Origin: Azolla caroliniana
Lineage: Eukaryota > Polypodiophyta
Reading direction: 5' to 3'
DNA length: 64,000 bases
NCBI GenBank assembly: GCA_043228905.1
Contig: JBHGNT010000001.1
Location: 20,646,001 to 20,710,000, forward strand
The notes beneath the pieces are model-generated. The model was not told where the DNA came from. It did no database searches and saw nothing but the letters and a program-made list of their open reading frames with translations. A program made the translations under genes and the position numbers. Positions 55,357 to 64,000 of the stretch are shown here, piece after piece; positions within the stretch are counted from its first letter, which is position 1; the number at the start of each line of letters is the position of its first letter.

Positions 55357-58029
55357 ATGTCTTCTTCTACAAGTAGAACATCTCTTTTTTCTATTGCCCC
55401 CTTTTCATTGTCAGACAACTCGTATTTCTCAATAGAAGAGTACGACCACAAAAAACATTTGCAGCTTAAACAGAAAAGTGTGGCTCCTAGTACTTCGAAT
55501 TCTCTGTTTTCAATTGATCCTGTTGATGGCTCTCTTCATGCAAGCTTACAAGCGGACGATTCTTCGTCGATAGATAACAATAGCATTACTAAACCTCTAG
55601 CATTTAAAAGAGTTCCTCGACAAGTTAGTGAAAAGAGATTTAATTTCTTATGTTCTGATCGTCAACTTCTATACGACTTGAACAAATCGTGTTGTGCGAA
55701 TCTCTGTCTATCAACTTATGGAAAGTCAAGGTTACGTGAAACACGACAAAAATACTTGTCGCTTAATGGGGAAGAGCAAGATACATTTCTTCTTGCGCAT
55801 ATGCAACTTAAATTGGATCACAAAGCAGGGCCTAATTCAACGCAAGTTGAATATTTCCTTGGACTAAATACCAAGTGTTGTCGAGCAGCTTTTAAAATCA
55901 CTCATAGCATTAGAAATATGCGGCTGCAACGAGTTCAAGAGTGACTTCTGAAGGGCTCCTGGGTACAGTTCGATCAAAAAGGTTCTGGATGTAAGGGTCA
56001 AATTGGGCAACAGGCCATTAGGTGGATGGAGGTATATTTTTCAAAACAGTGCGAAGTTATGCCAACGACAGGAAGACTTCATTTGTCAGATAACTTTACT
56101 CGAAGGGAAGTTTACCAATCGTACAAGGACGACATGTCTTCCGATGTTGAGCCTTACATACAGTACAGGCATTTTAATCGACTATGGAGGTTACAATTTA
56201 ATAACGTGGTTATCCCACGAAAGGTGCGATTGGGAGTCTGCTCAATATGTGCGAGTTTAAAAAGTATGGCTAAGGGTGGAAAATCAGATGTAGAGATCAA
56301 GAATTACAAGAACCTGTTAAAAGAACATCGTGAAAGTCAGGCATTGGAACGTACTAAGGCTATGCATCACCGACAAAAAGCGTTTCAATCTCCCGAAAAG
56401 TATATGTGCATGATTATTGACGGCATGGATCAAAAGAAAACTTGTTTGCCGCATTTTCAAAGACTCCCCAAGGATATTGGAGATGAGTGTCTCGTGCAAA
56501 TGCATCTAGTGGGTTGTTTGACATATTGTCAAACTATAAGACCGCAAGTGTTCTTAACTTATCCCAATATCCACAATGACCCTAATCTTACTGTCACTGT
56601 CATGCACGGGGTATTGCAATCATGGTCAGGTATACTCCCGCCAGTTCTATATGTGCAACTAGACAACACAGCAAAAGAGAATAAGAACTCAACTGTCTTC
56701 GGCTATCTAAGCATGCTAGTAGAGAGGGGCATATTTAAAAAGATAAAGGTTAACTTCTTGTTGGTTGGTCATACCCATGATCACATAGATCAAATGTTCA
56801 GTAGGTTCTCAAAGAAACTTGCTCGTTGTAATGCTTTCACACTTCCCACGCTATCCAAATTGATTAGTGAAGCATATACACCAAAGCCTGAAGTACAACA
56901 CTTGGAAGAAGTATACGACTTTAAACGTTTCTGCATGGATAGTGACGGGACTAAAGGTAGGGTGCTTGCACCTCTTAATAATATAAGTTTCAACCATGTC
57001 TTCCTCATAAAACAAAGATCAGCCCACCTGAAGATGACGGTGTTGTTTGCGAAACAATACTCATCTAGTGCACAATGGGAGCCCCAAGAAGGTTGTAGGC
57101 TCCTTCTTCATATCCCAGATGAACCTCTACATGGTGCACAACAAATGCCATATGATGATCGTAAAAATGTAGCACCAAATAGTACTATTGATGAACAAAG
57201 GGCATATTGGTTGAGATGTCTAGCAGAGAAACAAAATAATATTGATCGGACTAAGAAGTATGCCGGTGATGAGGATGTTGAATGGTGGGAGATTTTCTTC
57301 ACCCATCAACGCACCATTTTAGATAATTACATCGTCGGTTTATGGCCAATCCGTATCCCATTCACATGGAACATTGGGATGACATCAACGATATCGCAGA
57401 CTCATCACCAACAATCGAATAATATGGAGCTTCATGATTTAGTTCGGTCACTGCAAAGAGATATTTATGTGGGACCAAGAAAGTCACGTACTGTTGAGGC
57501 AAGATGGCAAGGTAATTTGCAAGAACTACAAGTGGGAATGTTGGTTGCAACATTAGCAGGGGACGATACCTTGGGCCATCCATTTTGGATTGCAAAAATT
57601 ATTGAATTAGTAAGGGATGAAGAAAGTAGTCAGACAAAGTCAATAGTAGTCCACTGGTATCAGACAAATTCACCTGATGCATTTACAGGAAAGTATTCTT
57701 TAGAGATGGTTAAGGATGTCGGATGTTCAAGTAGAAAGAGAAGAAGAAAGAATATACCGAGCACGGCTACTCTCGCACTAGACCGTGTTGACATACTAGT
57801 ATATGACTTCTCATTGACAAAATCAGGTCATCTAAGACAAGCAACTATCAAGATAATAAAGGAGAAAATCCCAAACATGGTGTCAAACGAAATACAGAGA
57901 ATAACCAGAAGCAATTCTCATAACCACAAAGATGTTGGGTTGGAATTGGATGAGGATAATGCTTTGATTGCCACTGATGATGAGGATGAGACGTCCGAAT
58001 GCTCTTCTAGTCCATCAGACATGTCTTAA
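55357..58029 (+). CDS. DUF7869-type, DDE-transposase-like protein
   Basis: One frame of 890 codons from the ATG at 55,357 to TAA at 58,027, broken only by TGA at 55,942. The N-terminal 195 residues are Ser-rich, then have the cysteine region KSCCANLCLSTYGKSRLRET and CCRAAFKITH typical before this domain. After the TGA, the 667-residue part has CSICASL, MCMIIDGMDQKK (Asp 132/135), VQLDNTAKENKNSTVFGYLS (Asp 213) and LLVGHTHDHIDQMFSRFS (246-263). That spacing suggests an RNase H-fold DDE nuclease. The rest holds GPRKSRTVEARWQGNLQEL and an acidic tail (DDEDETSECSS). I know the family as uncharacterised and repeat-like in algae, oomycetes and animals. A transposase role is inference. It is divergent from the ParB-methyltransferase gene. 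Confidence 0.82.
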
Positions 58030-58252
58030 TATATTGGTTTGGTTCAAGCTGGGGATTGTTTTACTACATGATCGGAAACTTTGTAAATTTGTTTTGGATG
58101 TAAACTCACGAATATGTATAATTGTAACTGGTAGACATGTTGTACATTATTTTGTAATTTTGGTGATGTATTTTTGGAGGCATTTTACTTATGCCTCAAA
58201 GTGGTAGTCATGTTGAAATTTAATATATTTTGCCACCTTTTCTGAAAAGCTT
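58030..58252. other. AT-rich 3' flank of DUF7869-type gene
   Basis: Contains AATATATT and GTAATTTTGGTGATG-type sequence but no open frame; likely the 3' untranslated region and flank. Confidence 0.5.
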
Positions 58253-58690
58253 TACGCATGCGTCGTGTCTTTTTGAAAACTGTGTGCTTTTGTGCCCTTT
58301 TTCGACGTAGTGTTCTCATAATGCGACATATTACCTGTTTCAAATGACCCAGTGTTGATATCGACTACCCCTATACGGTTGTCGATTATTCCTATCTTGC
58401 CGGGGTGAAGCATCCTGCTCATAACTACTTCAACTATCATGTCTATAGTCATCTTCCCGTCGGTAGTCATTGTATCGGTCGTCACGTGATTATAATCGAG
58501 CCGATAGTGATCATCATATCTTGGTTTACCATCCTCTTGAAACCGGTCCCCCGACCGATTCCGGTCCTCGAAGAGTCGGCATGTGGGTGTATATGTCGGA
58601 CTAGTGTTGCGACTTTATTGAGTAAATTGTTCTCGCACTGATCGACTACATGTGCCCTAGAATGGCAGATCATAAATTGCATTCCTGCAT
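58253..58690 (-). pseudogene. Ty3-type gag fragment
   Basis: The minus-strand frame 58,682-58,482 has ICHSRAHVVDQC followed by an Arg/Asp-rich region, collinear with the fragment at 18,740-19,070. The following frame (58,485-58,252) ends SKKGTKAHSFQKD. The plus strand of 58,324-58,347 reads RHITCFK as in GypE3, so the strand of the original gag is ambiguous. Confidence 0.4.
58324..58347 (-). repeat. Right inverted repeat of methylase/DUF7869 locus
   Basis: Exact inverted copy of 50,776-50,799. I could not find an unambiguous target-site duplication outside the two copies (ACCGGT on the left, CCCAGT on the right). Confidence 0.5.
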
Positions 58691-58703
58691 AGAATGTGTC
58701 GTA

Positions 58704-59716
58704 TTAAGACATGTTGTACACTAGATGGATTATCGAAAAGAATGTCATTTTTACATCTAGCTGAATCAGCTCCAAATCTTCGGTTGTCACAATGCCGAGC
58801 ATAAAGTGAAGGGTCGTTATTTTCACCACTGGTGAAAAGATCTCGTCAAAATAGACGGCATTATCTTGTCGGAAACCAGATGCCATGTGGCCAAATCGGT
58901 TGATGCTGATGTTTCTTCGTATGACATCAGTTTGCCTGCGTCCATTAAGAAGACTCCAGGATAGTACCTCTCCGGGGGTTGCACAGTCTCTGGATCTTCG
59001 AGGTATGATTGGATTGATCACATCGAATTCGGATGGTTCAAAGCCGAATCATTCGGCTGCACCGAGTCGGTCGGTGCCAGAGGATTCAGTTACCCCTGAA
59101 GCCAACCTCGTGTAATGGGTTGGACCTTCATGAAGGCTTGGCACGTTTGAAAAAGTTACCCTTCGGACTTCAATAGGCCTTTCAGTCATCTTGTGCATAG
59201 CCGACTCATTGAACACTATGTCTGAACTTCGAAAGATCTGTTTGTGCTCGAGGTCCTAGAGTCGGTATCCGATCTCGCCATTTGGTCCATAACTGAGGAA
59301 AATGCATTTCCTAGAGCTTGGTTCAAGTTTGTAGCGGTCGTCTTTCAGTATGAGGGTGTATGCCTCGCACCCGAAAATCCTCAGCTTGTCATAATTCGGC
59401 TTGTTGCCGGTCCATAACTCCTGAGGGATTCGAAGTCTTAGAGGCCTACTCGGCGACATGTTAATTATGTGTACTGTTATAAGTAGGGCCTCTGCCCAGA
59501 AGCCATCCAACAGTCCGAAGTGTTGGAGCATGGATACTATCCGCTCTTGAACTGTTTGATTAATGTGCTCAGCAATTTAATTCTGCTCCGGACTATGTGT
59601 TGTTGTGTATTCACATCTTATGCCACGTAGATGGCAAAATTTGACGAATTCGTCTGACTTATACTCCCCTCCATTATCGGTTCGAAGGCATTTCAGCTTT
59701 CAACCAGACTAGTTCT
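58704..59716 (-). pseudogene. CopA3: copia integrase-RT fragment
   Basis: Minus strand, same family as CopA1. Integrase end (MLQHFGLLDGFWAEALLI, HIINMSPSRPLRLRIP), FGCEAYTLILKDDRYKLEPS and GPNGEIGYRL, then RT VYFDEIFSPVVKITTLHFML and ELIQLDVKMTF. An internal deletion removes the acidic region before RT (near 58,880). Both ends are missing; the integrase side is cut by the GypH LTR at 59,717. Confidence 0.85.
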
Positions 59717-60014
59717 TGTCATGATATGGCCAAATGAACCCATGACCTTATGTTACATGGTTCAAGCCCTTGCCATTAGACTATATATTGTAATACAAAG
59801 GATATTATTTTCATTTATTTTTTCACTATAAAAAATTGATGTATATTTCCAAATTTCTCTTGAACTTTCTAGAAACTTCAGGAGTACTCCTGAAAACACT
59901 ATAAAAGGAGGCACAAGGCATTATTTCGAACCAAATCGGTTCAACACCAGTCTTAAGCCTCATAGGTACTCTTGTACTTACTCTTCATATAATATAATAG
60001 ATCTTTTGTTATCA

Positions 60015-60056
<42 letters not shown>

Positions 60057-60141
60057 GAGTTCTACACCCTTTTCTCTCTCTTAGTACTAATTCTCATATT
60101 TTAGTACTAATTCCCTCTTTGTCTTAGTATTGTTCCTGACA
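59717..60141 (+). repeat. 5' LTR of GypH
   Basis: Starts TGTCATGATATGG where the copia reading stops and ends GTTCCTGACA, giving TGTCA/TGACA ends. A TATA box (ACTATAAAAGGAGG) lies at about 59,898 and a (TC)n run at 60,019-60,054. The first 70 bp are a tRNA-like module on the minus strand. The 3' LTR lies beyond the window. Confidence 0.72.
59724..59790 (-). other. tRNA-like module at LTR start
   Basis: The minus strand reads GTCTAATGGCAAGGGC (A-box-like) and, 30 bp on, GTCATGGGTTCATTTGG (B-box-like), the same layout as in the GypA2 LTR and again antisense to the element. No full cloverleaf can be drawn. Confidence 0.4.
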
Positions 60142-60221
60142 GTTTGAACCGATTTTCCCTCATCCTCTTACCCCTCCTTCCTTTCATACTAATCCTCTTA
60201 TCCTCCCTAGTAAAATATTAA

Positions 60222-60943
60222 CTGTTAGCACTCAGGAATACCAATCTGTTTTATCCAAGCTTCAGTGCTTAAAAGAGAAGTTTGTAACACTAGAACAAGA
60301 AAATCATCGTCTGTTGGGGGATCTTCAACAAATATCTTTAGAAAAACAACAACAACACGGGGAGCTGACAACAACAAGCACCGATATTCCCTAGGATGAC
60401 CAGAAATTAATGGAGCAATTTCATTTTGGCCTACGTAATGATGTCAAGAATTTACTCTTAACTTTCCTTGAAGAGCCGAAGTCATTGACAGAAGCAATCA
60501 GTCGCGCGGTGCAATGTGATAACCGCCTTTTCGAACAACGTTCGGAACGTCAATTCCAAATGCCAAGGACAAGGTCAGAGCCCACCTACGCCTCAATTGT
60601 AGCAAAACCTTTTCCAAGGGAGTCATATAATGTGTCTACAGCAAATACTCCAACTCTGATCGAAATCGACACCACACATCATCGCGGACCATTATCGGAA
60701 GAGGAAAAGCAACGATGCCGAGCAAATCGACTATGTCTCTATTGCGGTGGACCAGGGCATATTGCGGTGAAATGTCTCCATAGGCCAAGAAGACAGGTAA
60801 ACCAAATAGTCACTAGTTCTAATTGTACTAAACTCGAGTCTATTTTAGTAGGAATATCTAATAGTCCTAATAGTACTAATAGCCCAAGCCTTTCAAACAA
60901 ATTTGAAATCCTTAGTCAACTAGAAGAAGAGTTAAACGATTAA
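60222..60943 (+). pseudogene. GypH: gag
   Basis: A coiled-coil-like start (STQEYQSVLSKLQCLKEKF, LEQENHRLLGDLQQ) leads, after a TAG at 60,392, to the capsid end (HFGLRNDVKNLLLTFLEEPK). The knuckle CLYCGGPGHIAVKC (about 60,737) and an Asn/Ser-rich tail follow, to the stop at 60,941. The middle of the capsid seems deleted at the TAG. Layout as in chromovirus-like Ty3 elements. Confidence 0.82.
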
Positions 60944-61019
60944 GTCCAAACAAAATAGGAGCCGTTTGGTTGGACATTCCTAGATCTGTGCAGCCCATTA
61001 GTGATTCCATTTCCTCTAA

Positions 61020-61665
61020 CCAAGTTAGCAATCTGTTCTTAGCTCAAGTAATGGTTAGTACTAAAAGTATTCCTCCAGTACATGTCTCAACACTCTGAGA
61101 TTCCGGAGCCAACTCTTGCTTTATGGATAGGAATTTTGCCCAAGCTCATCAGATATCCCTAAGAAAACTTTCTTGCCCAGCATTTGTGGTAGTTATTGAT
61201 GGTCATCCCATTGCTTCCAGAAAAATTGTAGAAGAGTCAGAGCCGATTCAAGTTGTCCTAGATAACTTGGTGTGTGTAGTATCATTTAATATAATTAGTA
61301 GTCCAGACCATCCAATTGGCTTGGGGTTATCATGGTTCGAATTACATAACCCAGACACAGATTGGAGAACAAGAGAAATATGGGGATCTACTTATTGGAT
61401 TGCAACCATTTCGTTATGTCAATTGCGTGAGGAAGGACGCAAGGAAGCATTGTTTGTCTTCGCTTTATCAGTAAAACCTTCCGACACCACTAAAGAGGAA
61501 TCCACAGTTCAACTTCCAGAGAACTATCGTCATTTTGCCGATGTGTTGATAAGGTACAAGCCAATACGCTTCCTCACCACCGACCGTATGATTGCCCCAT
61601 TGATTTACAACCGGGAAAAGAGCCACCATGGGGCTCGATCTATAACTTGTCACCAACCGAGCTAG
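61020..61665 (+). pseudogene. GypH: protease
   Basis: Active site as stop-D-S-G-A-N-S-C-F at about 61,097-61,125 (TGA just before the Asp). It is followed by QISLRKLSCPAFVVVIDGHP and a conserved second half (HPIGLGLSWFELHNPDTDWR). The frame ends near the start of RT, where the QANTLPHHRPYD-type segment is read in another frame. Confidence 0.75.
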
Positions 61666-62970
61666 AAGTCCTTCGAGCCTATATAGAGGAGAATTTGGCA
61701 AATGGTTTTATTCGACATTTGAAATTTCCAGCCGGCGCACCCATTTTCTTTGTCAAGAAAAAGGATGGATCACTTCGTCTCATCGTAGCTTACCGTGGCT
61801 TGAATAAGGTCACCATCAGGAATAGGTATGCACTCCCCCTTATCTCAAGTCTTTTAAAACGGATCAATGGTGCAAGATTCTTCACAAAGATCGACTTACG
61901 TAACCTCGTACGAATCTGATTAGGAGATGAAGTGAAGACTGTGTTTCGCACCAGATATAGGCACTTCGAGTATACGGTCATACCATTCGGCCTCACTAAT
62001 GCACAATAGTCTTCCAGCACATGGCAAATGATATATTCCGAGATATCTTGGATGTTTGTTTGATCATCTATTTGGATGATCTAATGGTTTATTCGAAGAC
62101 CCAAGAAGAGCGTGATTTGCATGTACTGTTAGTACTAAAACGGCTTTGAGAACATGGTCTATGCAAAACTAGAAAAATGTAGTTTCAAGTACAACCAAGT
62201 GGAATTTCTGGGCTATGTCATCTACTCGGAAGGCATCTCTATGGATCGAGCTAAGATCAAAACTGTGATAGAGTGGTAGACTCCACATTCGTTGCGAGAT
62301 GAGCAATGCTTTTTAGGCTTTGCCAATTTTTACTCAAAGCTTATTCTGCCTCTCACACATCTTACCAAGAAGGGGCAGTCTTTTGTTTGGTCTAAAGAAG
62401 CAGACATGGCTTTTGAGAGTCTTAAGATGGCATTCACATCAGCTCCTATTCTAGCTCATGTTGATCTGGCAAAACCTTTCATCATTGAGGCAGACGTGTC
62501 AAATTTCGCCTTGGGTAGCATTCTTTGGCGATGATAAAAAGTTACATACTATGGCTTTCCACTCACACAAGTTTGACACCGCCGAAATCAACTATGAAAT
62601 TCACGATAAAGAGCTATTAGCAATAGTGGACTCTTTTACACAATGGAGGCATTTTCTAGAGGGATCTTCTCATCAAGTTACCCTATTCAGTGATCACAGA
62701 AATCTTGCCTACTTCCAGAATGTTCATGTATTAAATCAACGTCAAGCTCGGTGGGCCCAATTCCTCACACGTTTCAACTTCAAAATTACATATCCTCCTA
62801 GGAAGCAACAAGGGAAGGCAAATGCATTATCGCGACGCTCGTATCTAGCATCGCGTTCCGGTGAGCTAGCATTCGATAACCAAAAGCAAGTAATCCTGGG
62901 ACAAGCACGACTGCAAGCAACATGGGTTTTCGATATGCCATTGGATTCCCACATTATCGTTAAGTGAGGA
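61640..62970 (+). pseudogene. GypH: reverse transcriptase and RNase H
   Basis: RT: PAGAPIFFVKKKDGSLRLIV, NRYALPLISSLLKRINGARF, FTKIDLR, then VFRTRYRHFEYTVIPFGLT, and I-I-Y-L-D-D-L-M-V-Y-S (catalytic D-D, about 62,065). Thumb: FLGFANFYSKLILPLTHLTK. RNase [17 protein letters not shown], then after a frame change [20 protein letters not shown] and [13 protein letters not shown]. Frame changes near 61,915, 62,130 and 62,530 and stops at 62,008 and 62,277. Chromovirus-like by its YLDD box and overall similarity. Confidence 0.88.
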
Positions 62971-64000
62971 CTTGAAGACAAATGCTTTCGCTCAAGCCAT
63001 TGATCCCTCTCGGGCATCTTGTTCACAGTCACAACAACCAGGTACGGATTATCGACAATTCGAATGTCATGATGGATTACTATTCTTTAAGAAGCTCTTC
63101 TATGTTCCTAATGGTTCTTGTCGCCTTCGAGTAGTCCAAAATTGTCATGACACATATAACTGGGCATTTTGTTAGTACTAAAACATTAGATTTAGTACAA
63201 CAATCATTCTAGTGACCCCATATGCGACGATTTGTTGAAGATTATGTTCGAACATGTGATACATGTTGCAGAGCAAAGATGCCAAGACATCATCCATATG
63301 GTTTATTGGAACCATTACCAATTCCAAGCAAGTCGTGGCAATCCATTGCTCTAGATTTCATCACAGATCTTCAAGTTTCTAAGGGATTCGATGCAATCTT
63401 AACAATAGTAGATCGATATACGAAGATGGCCCATTTCCTACCATGTGCTAAGGAAATCACTAGTGAATAAACCGTTGAAACTGTCATGCGTGAGGTATGT
63501 CGGAATCATGGCCTCCCCGATAGTATCATCATTGACAATGGACCCTAGTTCGTCTCGAAATTCTGGAAGCACCTCTTCAAAATGCTCAAGTTCACTTGTA
63601 ACCTCTCCTCCGGCTACCACCCGCAAATAGACGGACAAGCAGAATGAACAAATCAAACGCTGGAACAGTATCTTCTGCGTTTTCTAAGCTATCACCAAGA
63701 TGACTAGGCGGATATTCTCCACTTCGCCGAATTTACATATAATAACTCTGTCCACTCATCGACTAAGGTTACACCATCTTATGCTTACACGGGCTATCAT
63801 CCCTAGTGGTGTGTATTTGAAACTCCGGAGTTACCCACAAATCCTTGTGCAGAGAGGTACGCAAGATACAGGCGGATTTATCTACTCATTTACAACAAGC
63901 TCAACAAACACACAAGGATTATGTGGATCGTCATCAGCTTCCATCCAGTTTTAATATTGGAGAATGGGTATGGCTATTACGATGACACATCAAGACAACT
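62971..64000 (+). pseudogene. GypH: integrase, runs off window
   Basis: H2C2-type region near 63,150-63,280 (CHDTYN ... C-D-T-C-C). Catalytic core: D (SIALDFITDL, about 63,350), D (SIIIDNGP, about 63,530) and E near YHPQIDGQAE (63,620). Stops (TAA after KEITSE, TAG in NGP-stop-F-V-S, TGA after GQAE) disable it. Its 3' end and the 3' LTR are outside the window. Confidence 0.82.

Noticed and set aside
44547-55944. Variant genetic code with reassigned stop codons
   Set aside because: All three stops occur in frame, several at Trp positions of decayed elements, and intact frames end at ordinary stops; decay explains the data better.

Overview
The window is nuclear DNA of a eukaryote, almost certainly a green-lineage (streptophyte) genome. 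Protein-coding stretches are broken by introns with GT..AG borders. Several elements use the tRNA-iMet primer site typical of plant Ty1/copia elements. Most of the DNA is nested, decayed LTR retrotransposons. The element proteins and gene families (DUF7869-type proteins, Ty3 elements with a D-H-G-S protease) remind me of the charophyte alga Chara braunii; that assignment is inference from memory, not a search. No bacterial operon, rRNA gene, CRISPR array or convincing functional tRNA gene was seen.

Layout. 1-6.1 kb: a Ty1/copia element (CopA1, minus) nested in the gag of a relative (CopA2). 6.1-18.7 kb: a locus without LTR elements. It holds a multi-exon RING-H2-like gene, three blocks of a 52-bp palindromic satellite, a small unknown gene, a decayed FCP1/HAD-like phosphatase gene and a minus-strand transposase-like gene (D-F-A-E-N-Y / D-G-x-x-S-Q-F-K / S-H-G-K-G motifs). 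One satellite block lies in an intron of that gene, and an 83-bp-type minisatellite follows. 18.7-21.26 kb: Ty3-type gag/protease fragments and an LTR-like stretch. 21.26-25.08 kb: Ty1/copia element CopB (minus) with one LTR. 25.08-41 kb: three copies of a Ty3/gypsy family (GypA1 plus; GypA2 minus with two LTRs; GypA3 minus, carrying a solo CopB LTR with a target-site duplication). 41-50.8 kb: LTR fragments, a copia gag (CopC), a broken DUF7869-type gene, more Ty3 (GypE) and copia fragments. 50.8-58.35 kb: the most unusual part, described below. 58.25-64 kb: Ty3 and copia fragments, then a plus-strand chromovirus-like Ty3 element (GypH) running off the end.

The candidate new system lies at 51,530-58,029. 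On the minus strand is a six-exon gene encoding a ParB/Srx-like domain followed by a beta-class N6-adenine/N4-cytosine DNA methyltransferase, an architecture I know from bacterial and phage proteins. The last four exons splice in perfect phase. Divergently, 210 bp away, lies a DUF7869-type gene with DDE-transposase-like spacing of conserved acidic residues. The pair is flanked by a 24-bp inverted repeat (27 of 28 bp when extended), and a perfect 41-bp palindrome sits in the first intron of the methylase gene. I propose a large eukaryotic mobile element carrying its own DNA methylase. Both genes contain a few in-frame stops, so this copy may be dying; a second, more decayed DUF7869-type copy lies at 44.2-45.8 kb.

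Most retroelement reading frames carry scattered TAG/TGA stops, often at tryptophan positions, as expected from cytosine deamination of methylated silenced DNA.
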